Both the position numbers and the translations under genes were made by a program. The notes under the pieces were generated by a model. It saw only the letters and a list, made by a program, of their open reading frames with translations. It did not search any database and was not told the origin of the DNA. Of a DNA stretch of 64,000 nucleotides, positions 48,769 to 60,700 are shown one piece after another; the first letter of the stretch is position 1; each line of letters opens with the position of its first letter. Origin of the DNA: Tetraselmis striata (taxonomy: Eukaryota > Chlorophyta > Chlorodendrophyceae > Chlorodendrales > Chlorodendraceae); NCBI GenBank assembly GCA_006384855.1, contig VCJN01002164.1, forward strand, positions 37,530-101,529, read 5' to 3'.

Positions 48769-49363
48769 GACAATTGTACGAGTACGATATACTAATTATA
48801 CGAGTTTGTACCTGTGAGTACCAGTACAAGCAAGGTGTACTTGTGATTACGGGTATATGTACTATATAATGCTGCCATGCATGTGGTAAGCGTCGTGATT
48901 AACAAATCTTTTTGTATCGTCAAAACACTGAAGCCTCTCGTCTGCCCCACTGCATACCATCTTTTTGTTTAAGTCTCTCTCATGTTGAGACTGTCGCACT
49001 GGTTTCGGAGCCGGATTGATACCGCCTCAATGGATACAAGGCGCCAGCATCCTGATGTAAGGGTCACCTAATCGAACCCCGCTGATGTCGAGAATTGAAT
49101 TCTCGCAGGGGGGCGGGGGAGGAATGTGTGTGACAATTGTACGAGTACGATATACTACGAGTTATAATATCTGTGAGTACTAGTACAATGTGTACATGTG
49201 ACTACGGGTAATTACATGTAACTAAAGCATAGTGTTGCCATGTGGTAAGCGTGGTGATTAACCACTCTTTTTGACTGTATTGTCAAAACAACTGAAGCCT
49301 CTCGTCTTTGCACCACCACTGCATATCACCTTTGTTGTAGTCTCTCCTGTTGAGACTGTCGCA
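48766..49363 (+). mobile_element. TRIM (mini LTR retrotransposon), copy 2
   Basis: Also 598 bp: left LTR 48766-48998 (first base C instead of T), internal 48999-49128, right LTR 49129-49363. Primer-binding site TGGTTTCGGAGCC at 49000-49012, one base after the LTR and two mismatches from the canonical initiator-Met site. Polypurine tract GGGGGGCGGGGGAGGAA at 49108-49124, just before the right LTR. No coding capacity. It inserted beside the tRNA-like sequence at its left. Confidence 0.85.
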
Positions 49364-49749
49364 CAGCGGACAAGGAATGTACCTTGTAGATAGTTGCTTC
49401 TTGCTGCGGCTCTAGGCGCGCCGCACGCCCGAAACTATTACTTTATACCAGTAAATTACCGGTAACATTAATTCTTAGTAGTATGGTATTTTACTATTAC
49501 TTCATTAATAGCTTTATTACTTCATTAATACCCCCCTCCCGAAATTACCGGTATCCTATCATCTACACGCGCCCTTACAGGTGGCAGTATTGAGACGCCC
49601 GTAGTACTTTGCGTTTGCCGACCCAGGTTATACGGATTAATTAAGGATCCTTATTCATATCGTATTATTGATGCAGCAGGCCAGCAGGGATCGAAGCGGA
49701 AGAAGTAGCAGCAAGGGGCGGGCTGCTCGTTCAAACCAGCAACTGAGCG

Positions 49750-49780
<31 letters not shown>

Positions 49781-49810
49781 CCCCCCCCCTGCCGTCGCTG
49801 GACTCTCAAG

Positions 49811-51411
49811 ATGGCAACCGGCTGGATCAGCACATCGTATCGCGGGCCGGCACTGGCGCTGGTGAGTGACTGTGCCGGTCCCCTTGTATTTTAGTGGGTC
49901 GCCTGGCCCGATTCGTCGGCGTGCTGCGCTTGACGCTATGACCTGTAGCCCCCCTCCCCTCCACCGTGCTGAGGGAGCCTAGCCCGGGCACGGCGGGAGC
50001 TGCGACTGAGAAACACGCTTTGCTATTCCGCGGCTGGGTGCTCACTAGGCCGGCGCGGCGGGCGTGGCGGCGGTGGCCACGCTGCCTCAGTTCCAGCGGA
50101 CCCGGGCCGGGGTGGCGGAGGGCCTGGAGGCGGAGCTGCCGGGCAGCAGCTCCGCCAAGGGGTGGGCGCTGGCCGCGGCGGGCGGGCTGGCGGGCGGCGC
50201 CAGCGGCTGGGTGATTTCCTCCGCCATGATCGGCCGCATCGCGCAGCACAGCAGCTTGGCGGGCTACGCTCGCGTGCCGGGGGCCGTCATGGGCGCCGTG
50301 TTCTCTGCCTTTCTCGGCGCGGAGCTCGCCGAGCCAGCCGCGGTGGCGGGCAAGCGCGCCGGCAGCGTGTTCCGGCTTGGCTTCGAGGTACGAGCGCAGC
50401 GGGAAGGGCGCCTCGACATAGCGACCATGCCGACTATGACGCGCCTGTACACCCCGGCATGGGCTCAGGGCTTCTGAGCCGGCGCCGTGCCCGGCCGCGG
50501 TGTGGTTTCTTTGGCCGCCAACCAACAATTGTGGGATAACGAATACCGCCAGTGTGGCATCCATTATAATCATTTACAATTGGCTGGTTACTGTACACTA
50601 TGTTTTCCTACGTAATATATAACGATATAATAACATTAGTATATGTGATACAACATGTTTCTATAATATGTATTTTGTGTTCTTTTAGTGATGTTCATGC
50701 TATATTTGAAAACGGCACTCGTTGCCAACCCTTCTTGTCTGGAAAAATCCTTCGCAGGGTCTGCAGGAGGATCTCTTTGGCGGCGCCCCCTCTCTTTCGG
50801 GGGCCAGCACTCCCGGCGCCTTCCTGGAGGAGAGCCGTCGCAGGCTCGAGGCGATGACTAGCCCGGCAGAGCCGGCGCCAACGGGGGCGGAAGGGGGCGC
50901 AAGTGCTGAGGAGACCAAGGGGGAGGACGAGCAGGGCGGGGCGGACAGGGGGGAGGAGGTGGTAGCTGCCATCATGAAGGAGGACGCGGCCAAGATGGCG
51001 CTGCTGAGGCGGCTCATCTCGCTGCGAAAGCGCGAGGAGGCGCTGCGCGCGGAGCTGCGGCACACGCCGGCGGGGAAGCGCGGGCGCGCGGAGCAGGTGC
51101 GGGAGCAGATCAGCGAGGTGGTGCGCATGAAGGCGGAGGCCAAGGCGCGCTGCCAGGCGGAGCACGGCGTCAAGCTGGGGCGGCTGCTGGACGAGGATGT
51201 GCTGGCCAAGGGCGCGGCGCTCGAGGCGATGCGCGCGCAGCAGCTCTCGATGCGCATGATGCTGGCGGGCGAGGACGACAAGGCGGCGGCGCGGGCGCTG
51301 CGGCGTCAGCTGGGCGCACTGGACAAGCAGAAGGCGGCGCTCAAGCGGGATGTCGCCAAGCAGTATGGCCTCAAGTTGAGCCGCTACGCCGCAGACGTGG
51401 CCAAGGCCTGA
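49811..51411 (+). CDS. Unknown protein with hydrophobic N-terminal half and charged helical C-terminal half
   Basis: Three exons with agreeing phases: 49811-49861, 50049-50387, 50758-51411; 347 residues. Not recognised. Residues 10-35 are Ala/Gly/Leu-rich (GPALALAGAAGVAAVATL) and could be a signal or membrane segment; a Gly-rich hydrophobic region follows (GWALAAAGGLAGGASGWVIS, VMGAVFSAFLGAELA), possibly paired membrane helices. After an acidic Glu/Gly linker, the last 150 residues are highly charged and helical (LLRRLISLRKREEALRAEL ... ALDKQKAALKRDVAKQYG), likely coiled coil. A 28-nt C-homopolymer lies upstream of the ATG (about 49751-49778) and another directly after the stop. It converges on the GRXS16 gene. 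Confidence 0.7.
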
Positions 51412-51654
51412 ACCCCCCCCCCCCCCCCTGCCTGCCGGGGGTCACTCTGCTCCAGTACGCAATCGGAATAATGACTACAAAACGAGAACAGCTGAGATCA
51501 GCGGAACCGTCTTATGGGCCTCACATCCCAATTCCGTTCCCTGGCTTTACCTCAGCGGATGCCAAGGTGACCGAGCGGCATCTAGGAAAGCCCCCCTCAT
51601 CGCAAGGCGGCGCTTAGTTTACATGCAGGAACGGGTGTGTCAATTGAAATTGAA

Positions 51655-51659
51655 TTACA
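51655..51659 (-). terminator. Candidate poly(A) signal of the GRXS16 gene
   Basis: TTACA on the plus strand (TGTAA on the minus strand), about 180 nt past the stop; another lies at 51619-51623. Confidence 0.4.
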
Positions 51660-51840
51660 TCATGCTCGCGCTGCTCTCCTCCGCTCAAGCAGAGTCGGGG
51701 CTCAGGGCTCGCCCTGTGGCCTCACTGGGTGACTTTCCATCTGCCCATTGTTGGCCAAAACCTCCTCGGTGTCCAAGCCCCTCCACCTCCCAATGGAAGA
51801 GGCGTAGAAGGCCGCCTGTTGAGGCTGCAAGAGGCCCGCC

Positions 51841-54076
51841 TCACGAGCTGGCCGCTCCAAGCACCTCCGCCAGCTCCCCATTCTCGCTCATCTCCACAAT
51901 GATGTCGGCGCCGCCCACAAACTCCCCGTCCACGTACAACTGCCGGTGGGGGGGGCGTCAACGGCGGGAGTCAAAGCGCGACGCCGGCAGGGTTCCCGAG
52001 CCACCATTGGGTGCACGCTGACTGGCGGACGGCGCTACATGCAACTCACCTGCGGGATGGTGGGCCAGGCGCTGAAGGACTTGATGGCCTCCCGCAGCCC
52101 GGGGTTGTGCACCTCGTCAAACACGTTGACCACCTCGTACTCCACCTTTGCGCCGTTTAACAACGACAGCATCTGGCAAGGCGCGCGCGTGTATTTGTGT
52201 GGTTTCGTGTGTGTGTGGGGGGGGGGGGGGGGGAGCGTCAACCACGGAACCATTGCCGCAAGAGTCAATGCCAACGTCATCCCAAGACCAGTGCTCTTCC
52301 AAGCATCCACATGCGATTCATGAATACATTCCTTCCTAACGGCATCCCATGGCCAAACCGAGGGAGACTGGCCGATGGCGGCGGTGAGATTGGCACTCAA
52401 GCACTCTCGTAGTGGGTGTGGCAACATTGCCACTTGGCCGGGATCGCTCCAGCATGATTGCAGCCGAGCTGCCACAATACATCATGGTAGGCCGACTAAG
52501 TAGAGGGAGCGCGTGGAGCCCTCTACGCCGGATCTCTTTGGTGTGGGCCTTTTGTGTCTGGCATGAGAGGTGTGCGTAAGGGAGCGACGGGGCTATTGGC
52601 GGAGCACACGGAATGGCAGCTTGCAGTGAACCACTCTGCCGGCTCGTGGGAGAATGAGGAATGGCCGCACCTTGAAGGAGAACCCACAAGCTGGCTCCGT
52701 CCGCGTGCCCTTGATGAACGCCACCACCTGGCACAGGGTGGGATTAGCCGACCGGTGGCATTTTTTGCGCGCGCTGCGGCATCGTTGGTATGAAAAGGGG
52801 GGCTGCAGACTATGGGGGTGGAGGTGATGGAATGCCCACCTTATGCTCCTTCACCACCTGGTCGATGAGCTCCTCCACGGGGCACGTCAGGTCCTCTACG
52901 GCCGTGCCCGCCTTCATCAGCCGCACCTCTGGCTTCACCGTGCGTGTGCCACCTTGCGTCCAGTCCTTGATGCCGGGCGCATTGCCGGGCGGCACCTTGC
53001 CTGTGCCGGAGACTGGCACCACGGCCCGCGCCGCCACAAGGGATGGCGGTCAGCACATTCTGCCCGCTGTAGGCAGTCACGGTACCGCAACAAGTGGGAG
53101 GTTCCCTGGGATAAGCCCGCGACACGCGTTGTGTGACGGCAAGCCGGGAATGTACTGGTTGCCAACTGGTTCATCGGGAAGCAGTGCGTGCTCTTGGTTG
53201 GCTATGCAGCCCCCCCCCCCCCCCCCCTCGCGCGCCCCCCCCAATCCCAAACACCCACCCATGCGGCTGGCTGTAGCTGAGGACTGCATGTCAAGGGCTT
53301 TCTGGACCCTGCTGGCCCTGGCTGCATAGCTAATGTAGGACGGGGCACCGCAAGCACTCACTTATCTCTTGCACCCATGCCTTCCACGACGCCATCAGGA
53401 CCTGCTTGTCGTCGGTGGAAAGCAGGCAGACCTTCACGGCGCCTACTAGGTCCGGCAGGTCCTGCATGTGGCCGATGATGCTCGCGCTAATCTGCATCAA
53501 GCGGGGCGCGTGAAGGTGGGTGTGCACACCATGGTGTGAGGGGAGCGAGTGTCCCTCAGGGCCCAAAGTTGCCTCCGCATGTAATGCAGCGTGCACCACG
53601 TCGCTCAGTGTGGGCAGGCGTAAGAGAAAAGTGCGTGCCGGTAACGACGGTTTCGGTCGTGCGAGTAGGCCCTTTCCTTGGCAGCCGAGGGTCCGCACCT
53701 TGCGCGAGAGCCCGATGTACTGGAGCTCGCCCTCCGGGCTGTACACCGCGTACACGCCCGCCTGGGGCGGGAACGCCGTCAGCTCGCCGTTCTCCATCAC
53801 TGGCACGGCCTCCACGTCGTTGATGGACAGCATCCCGGGCGTCGACGCAGCACACACCACCGCCGCGCCCAATGCGGCTGGGCGACGCGACGGCCGCCCC
53901 GACCTGAACGTTGCCAGCCACCGGCGCGTCTCCCCCTGCGATGCTCTAGGGATTGCCACAAGGCGGCGACCCTGGCTCGCTGCCGCCAGTGGCGGCGGCG
54001 GGGTCTGACGCGCCACGCCGGCGACCGCCATCGCAGCGAAGGTGGCGGCGCCCGGGGAAGTCAGAGCGCACGCCAT
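51841..54076 (-). CDS. GRXS16: Chloroplast monothiol glutaredoxin with GIY-YIG-like N-terminal domain (GRXS16 type)
   Basis: Six exons on the minus strand with agreeing phases: 54076-53699, 53491-53362, 53000-52840, 52727-52671, 52172-52050, 51939-51841; 315 residues. A long N-terminal presequence (Ala/Arg/Ser-rich to ~75) fits a plastid transit peptide. Residues ~107-165 ([18 protein letters not shown], then KAWVQEI) match the GIY-YIG-fold domain found fused to glutaredoxin in plant GRXS16. The glutaredoxin part has [18 protein letters not shown] (active Cys about 237), then [44 protein letters not shown] glutaredoxins bind and pass on [2Fe-2S] clusters with glutathione; plant GRXS16 acts in the stroma and its N-terminal domain can respond to redox state. 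Shares a divergent promoter region with the phytol/farnesol kinase gene. Confidence 0.93.
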
Positions 54077-55451
54077 GCCGCGGCTATCGGGAAGGGACTC
54101 TCGGCTGTGGCGCTGAGGGGTAACAACTAAGCAGCGACCGACGGCGTGTCGCGGGAAGTGTGATGATCGCGTGACCAGGAGCAGCTGAGTATTCCTCTCG
54201 CCACCCCCAGTGCCGTTTGTTTCTGTAAGCGGCAGGCACTAGCGACTATGCCGGCTGGCACTCAATCAGTTCTTACTGCTGTTGCGGAGTCGGCAAGCCT
54301 CGCCTGCATCGTTCACCGAGCCGCCCCTGCTTCCTGTGGGCGCCGCCTCCACCGCGGCCGGGCGTGCGGGCGGCGCGGTGCACGCGCGGCGGGGCGTATT
54401 TCAGACGACGACCTGGTGTCGCTGTAGAGGACCTTTGTGATTGTCCTTTTTTTTTGGTGATTTCCGATATCGCCTTCTGCTGCTAGCTCATGTATTAAAA
54501 AAAACAAATCTAAACCTGGTATCGCCTTCTGCTGCTAGCTCATGTAGTCGCTAAATATATCTAAACCTGATCCTTTCTGATTGTCCTTTTTTTTGGTGAT
54601 TTCCGATATCACCTTCTGCTGCTGGCTCATGTAAATAAATAGCATCTAAACCTGGCAATATCGCCTTCTGCTGCTAGCTCATGTAATTAATAATCTAAAC
54701 CTGGTAATTATCCAAACCTGGTTTAGATATAGTTACGTAATTATCTCAACCTGGTTATTGTGCTGGGGTTAAGGATTATTTCCCAACAGCGATTTAGGTC
54801 CTAGTGCAACCCGTACGGTCTGTTGGTGGTTTCAAGTTATTTCCGGTACCATCAGGTTTCAAGACGGGCTGTCCCATCGCCCGCGAGCCCTGCGCTCCCG
54901 GCCGGGGTGCTACTTAGGACAGCCACCTTCAGCTCGCCTGCCATCTTCCAGCGCCCTCCCGTTTTCCGTTTCCGCCTTGCATGCTCCTCCTCCGACTCCC
55001 TCCACCCCCCATCCCCCTTTTCGCTGAGTCTTCTTCCCAGCCATAAATAAAGTGGCCCTTCTCTTGTGTTAAAACGCCTCCACACTTTCTGGCAAAACTA
55101 GACTCGATTGCAGGTTTGAAACGGAGCAGATTCGCGTCCTGCAAGAGAAGCAAAGGAATTACAAAGGAAGGATAACGAGATTATTTGAATAACAACTGAA
55201 ACGGCGGCGGTTCGCCGGACGAGTACCTCGCCGGCTCGATCACAGCTCTACCCCTTCATATCTCACCGGGTCGACCCGACCGACCGCCAGAACGCGCGCC
55301 AGTACCCGCGGTGCCGCCAGGTACCAGTATCCATATGGGCCCGCCAATTTGACTGCCGGAGTCAACACGCACAACAGCCGCGCCAATAGCAGCGACCAAA
55401 GAGCCCGCCGGCGCCGTGCAGCAGAACGGTCGGCCGACTCGGACAGGAGGC
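54077..55451. promoter_or_regulatory. Divergent region between GRXS16 and VTE5/FOLK-like genes
   Basis: 1.4 kb between opposed start codons, so it must hold both promoters. Contains the minisatellite at 54436-54770. No defined operator was recognised. Confidence 0.45.
54436..54770. repeat. Minisatellite, about four diverged units
   Basis: Units built of TTTTGGTGATTTCCGATATC, CGCCTTCTGCTGCTAGCTC, ATGTA and AATCTAAACCTGG recur near 54450, 54520, 54590 and 54657, the second and fourth lacking the first block. The tail repeats (T)CTAAACCTGG several more times, once inverted (CCTGGTTTAGAT). A single related unit lies at 36981-37040. Confidence 0.85.
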
Positions 55452-56889
55452 ATGTCCTCCATGGCGTGGCAGCTGGCGCAGGCTGCGGCGCTGACCGGCG
55501 GCGTCGCGCTTGCCTGGAAGCTGGCGTGCACCTCGCTGCTCCCCTCCCGGCTGGGCCTCAGCGTCGCAGATAGCCGCAAGCTCATGCACATCGGTAGGCA
55601 CCACGGCCGCGCGGGCACTAGATCCTTTCCTCAGCAGAAACCACTCCCGCCGATGCGTCCGGGTCTGGTTCTGTCAGGCATGTCGCGTTTACATCTACTG
55701 CGCACCCACTGAATCCTTACCCTCTCCCGGGCCGCCCAGGCACGGGCATGCTCTATATGATGGCATGGCCCGTGTTCCCGGAGCACCCGCTTTCCCCGTA
55801 CGTGGCGGCCATTGTTCCGGCAGGGATGACGCTGCAGTTTGCTGCGGTTGGGCTGGGCCTGATGCGGGACCGCAGCCTGGTGGCCAGCGTGTCGGTGCGC
55901 TCCATTGCCAATTGCTTTCGCACCGCATCGAGTGTTGGAAGACGCTCCCCCTCGCCACCTGAGCTGTCCTATGCTATGCGCCGGCAAGGGCAGAGGGAGG
56001 GCCGGCCGTCGGAGCTGCTGCTGGGGCCGCTGCAGTACGGCGTGGTGCACTCCGCGGTGGCATTGGCGTGCTGGCGAACCTCGTTGCCAGGGGTCATGGC
56101 GCTGGCTTGCTTGTGCGCGGGCGATGGGCTGGCCGAGATGGTGGGGCGTCGGCTTGGCCGCCGCTCTGGTGCGCGCATCGCGTCCGGCTCGTCCCGCCAA
56201 TCCACGCGCCGCGCCATTACCCTCGTACACATTTCCAGCGGGATAAACGCCTCACCGATGGGACGATCGCTCGCTGCCAGGCGTTACTGTCGACTTTCTA
56301 ACTCATTCTAGCCCACATTTGCCTGCAATGATAAGATCGCATCACACTACTTTCACTAAGATAATGATGCTGCACATGTAGATGATGCTGCACACAACTC
56401 AGACACAAACCTATAATGCCTTATGTACTATATGAGGCCAGCATCGGCGCTCCTCTTGGACATGCCATGTATGCCATGCTGACCGTTTCGTTATCATTCC
56501 CTGCAGGCGCGCTTCCCCACAATCCGAGCAAGTCCTGGGCCGGCACCGCGGCTTTTGTGCTGGGCAGTTCCGTGGGGGCGGCGGCCATCGTCGCGCACTT
56601 CAGCATGTGCGGAGTGATGCCGCCGCGCCCACTTTCCAGCTTAGTTCCGGTGGGATGGCCCTCTGCCCTCTTCGTAATCCAGTGGCACCCCCTGCAGTAC
56701 CGCGCTGCGAGGCCAAGCGACCGACCAGCAATCACCAACGACCCCCGCCCCCCCCAACCCCCTCTGCCGCAGTGCCTCCTGTTGACGTCAGTCGCCGCTG
56801 CCGCAGTCGAGACGCTGCCGCTTAAAGACTGGGACAACGTGACCGTCCCAGTGACCGCGCTGTTGGTGAGCAGCTGCCTGTGCCCGTGA
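55452..56889 (+). CDS. Phytol/farnesol kinase-like (VTE5/FOLK family) membrane protein
   Basis: Five exons with agreeing phases: 55452-55593, 55740-55894, 55994-56168, 56507-56613, 56773-56889; 231 residues. Family members use CTP to phosphorylate isoprenoid alcohols; VTE5 salvages chlorophyll-derived phytol for tocopherol in the plastid envelope. Family signatures in order: SRKLMHIGTGMLYMMAWPVF, a helix (YVAAIVPAGMTLQFAAVGLG), SREGRPSELLLGPLQYG, CAGDGLAEMVGRRLG (the CGGDG-type CTP site, first Gly here Ala), LPHNPSKSWAGTAAFVLG, ETLPLKDWDNVTVPVTALL. Short for the family because the N terminus begins with the first helix; a transit peptide may be encoded in a missed upstream exon. The sequence does not separate phytol from farnesol kinase. 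The exon 4 donor is uncertain. Confidence 0.85.
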
Positions 56890-57735
56890 TGGTGCCTCGC
56901 TCGCCAAGTGCCTGGAGGCCAACGCCCGTGCGGGGGGCCTCCGTACGCGCGCCCGGGCTCGTGTCATGGATGGAAGGAGTGGCCAGAATTGACCCGCCAG
57001 TGCGAGGAGGCTAATACAAGGCAAAGTAACATACGCGCGTGCGTGCAACGTATAAATGTGAAACTTTACGCCTGCAAGTATCTCAAAAGCTGCACATGCT
57101 ACCTGTCTTACGGCCCAGCTGCATGAACCAGCAAAGGGCCGGCCGCAGCCTGTAGCATGCAGCCTTCTGACGGCCAAGTCCCTATTCCCCCCTCCCAGCA
57201 TTGGCATAGTGATTCCCCGTGGGCTATGCCCCTCATACAATACTACGACCCCAACCTGGGGCACCCCACCTCCGATGTTTTTCCGCCAAGTGCACCCCTC
57301 GCCGGGTTGGAAGTATGGGGGACACCATCTCCGAAATCGCCCCACGCGGCGGGCTCCCACCCCTACTGCCTCTGCAATATATATATTTAGATATGTATAT
57401 ACACATGCGTATATATATATATATATATATTCACATACCACAGGGAATTCAATCCCATGCATGCCATGCGATAACATCCCGCTGCCTCATCGCCAAGAAC
57501 CACTGAGTGGCCCTTGGAGCGTGGCCCTGCACTCCTGGACCACCGTAATGCTGAATGCGCCCGACCTGCTATGTAAGCCTGTAATTGAAAGAACAAAGCT
57601 ATGCTACCAGTGCTCGCGCCACTGCCCTTTTCGCTACTCCGTGAGCTGGCTACGGCGCCACGATTCTGCCACTCCACTGGGCGCCGGGTGAGGTGGCACG
57701 CCCTTGCGATGCTGCCAGCTTGCTCTTCGGGCGCC
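56890..57735. other. Convergent intergenic region
   Basis: Between the stops of the VTE5/FOLK-like gene (plus) and the permease gene (minus). Contains an AT tract at 57376-57432. No gene is supported. Confidence 0.55.
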
Positions 57736-60700
57736 TCACGCGTGGATGCCCAGCGTGTCGGGCAGGGTGTAGGTGAAGAGCGCTCCCAGCGCCGTGGCGA
57801 TGATGAGCGCAATCAGGCAGTTGACCCCGGTCTTGGCCATGAACGAGCCCTCCTGCACCTCCATCAGCCCCATCACCGTCTGCGGCACACAGGTGACAGG
57901 GAACGTGAGCGAGTCAGCCGCCGGAGCCACATGCTGGCGGAAGCGCGGAGTTGATTCGGCAGGCAGCGGCAGCGGGGGGTGCGCGCCACACCTTGGCGGA
58001 GATGATGTTGTTGATGCAGATCATGTTGCCCAGCGTGGCGCCCGCGCACTGCATGGCGAGCAGGAAGGAGGGGTCCAGGCCCAGGTTGGCGGCGGCGATC
58101 ATGTTGACCTCACCGAAGGTGAGGTTGCTCGTGGTGGTGGAGCCTGGTCGCGGGGGGGCATGCATCCACGGCAGCGCATGCCGTGAGCGGATGGAGCGCG
58201 CCAGCACTCAAATTTATAGGAGAACGTACTGCCCGGCTTTAATGTGCAGAGACCGAACAATTTAATACGGTACGCGGGGCAAAAAAATAATGGACTGTTT
58301 ATTTGCACCTTCGCGACGGAATATTCGTGATGTGTTCGTGACTTATTCTGAATTATTTCTCCGTTTTAATAGCTTCCTACTCTTAGTGATGGGGTCAAAA
58401 ATAACGTGGTTTAATTTGCGGGCCGTTTGTGTTTGTGCAGTGTTCATAGGATGCTTACTTTAGCCCTGGTCGAGGAGCACTCTAGGTACGGTGCCTAATA
58501 TAAATAGCCATAAAGGGACATAACAACACTGCAGCATGTAGCTGCGGATACGTCAGCCTTCCTCAAAGAAGGCATAGAGTATACCAGTTGAGTGATGAGG
58601 ACATAATTTGGGGGGAGGGTGGGGGCGGGGGGGGGGGGCACCTGAGAAGAAGCTGCCGAGCGCGCCAATGAACGCGTTGATCGCCAGCCAGCCCGCGTTG
58701 AGCGCGTCGGAGAGGTTGTAGCCGATGATGTACGCGGGCGACTCGTTGGGCTCGGGCGCCTGCCGGATGAGGCTCACGAGCGCCAGCGCGCCGAAGAGCG
58801 GGATCATGATGTGGGTCACCTGCGGAGGCGGGCCGCGTGCCCGGCGTCAGTGCCCAGATAGCAGAGGGCAACGGCGCGGATGCTGCTGCGCAGCGCCAAG
58901 TCGAGACACTGGGTTTGGGGCTGATGCCGGCCTTAGCATGGCGGCCGGTCAGAATGTGCGACGTCGTCAAATAACGCACATTAGTGGAGGCCATGCAATT
59001 AGGAGGGCACTGAGTAGGGGCATGGTGGCGCGGCAACTTTGGTAGGTAATGTCGGAAGGCATGCGGACAGGCGTGCTGATGCCACGAACGCTGAATACAC
59101 ATCACCAAAAAAGTATCAATCCACGGGTGCGGGCGCGAAGTAAGGGCACTGCGACTGGGAACCCGCCCCCAGTGCATGCCAGAGGTCAAATCCAGACGAA
59201 GCTGTAACGGAGCGATAGTCGCTGGCGGATGTTGCCATGGGGCTGCATGCGCCCCCCAATTCGGTGCTCATTGGACAGGTCCGCACGGTGCGTCAGAGCC
59301 AGGAAGGATTATCCAACGAGCATGGACGGGATCGAGTTTCACTGGGGGAGACAACAACCCAGCCGGCGCTATGGCGTCCTTGCTAGTGCGCCCTGCCTGG
59401 ATCTACCCGAGCTTGTTTTAAAGCATACTGCAGAGGATTGGCGAGTTTGTTGTTAATAAAACAATGTACCGATTCTGGCACCCATACGCTAAATCAGTAA
59501 AAGGTACACATATATATGTGTTGTAGCGGTTTCCTTTGACTTTATTCTACACACATATAGACTTGCAGACTTATATCATCATAAGCACATACTACTGTCC
59601 TGACAGAACACAGTCCAAACATCCCTCTAAGCAGCGCTCCAAGTTGCCACACACTGACTTCGCAATCGTGGCACGATGCCGTGGATGAGGGCCGAAACCG
59701 CGGTGTGATGCAGCCACAGACGGAGTGGCAAAGGGCTGCGCGGTGAGCGCGGCGTACCCGCTCCCACGTCAGCGCGTACGGCTGGTAGAACTTCCTGCCG
59801 TTGGCGGACATGTCCGCGTAGTACGCCACCACCGTGATGGTGCCCACCAGGACAAAGGGGATCAGGCTGGGCACGTACAGGATGTCGTAGCTCCTGCGGG
59901 CCAGGCATCGGTGTCATGGCAGCTCGGCATGCATCAACAGCGAATCATGCGGTGCACCGCGGGCTGGTGTTGCGTAAGGCCGGTGCCGTCATACATATGC
60001 ACATACATAGATATACATGTTTACTACGTCAAGGGTAACTATCCAGTCTATTGGGAATAAGGAGTTAGGATGAAAGTTCGGCAATTTGTAATAGAATAGA
60101 AAGTGTATGGATAGTTTGGAGATCTTTGTAAGAAAACTGATGCTGACATCTTAAGACGTGTTGCGATTCGATTTCGGAAAGCGGTAAGTGCATTGCTTGA
60201 GTTAGTATTGCCATTTTTAGGGAAAAAGGAGATGCGAATTGTTTGAAATTAGATAGCGGTACATCAATGCGGACCGATGCATAGCGATGGCGTTACATAT
60301 ACTACACTCGGAACGCGATTAAATGTACTATCGGGAGTACTCCTGGAGTATTCTTTAGTGTCTACAGTCCGCCATTGATTGATTGATTCCCTAGCGCATT
60401 TGGTAAGGATATTGAACACAAAGGATTACGTAATGTGAATATCGCGTCCACAGTCTATTACGATGCAACTTCAGTAATAAACAGAGTAGAATACCACTAG
60501 ATTATAATAGAACTAGAATAAACGCTCCAAGGGTGGCAAAACACGGCCAGGCACCGCCGCTTCAATTTTCGCCACTTGGGCGCTGTTGTAGATATACTAT
60601 TTGTATTACTACGTATTCCCAGTCTTTCCACGGCGGGCTGTATTGGCTTTGCGCGTGCCCGCGTGTCAAGGTGAGCCGGGGTGTGGGGCGCCCACCAGGC

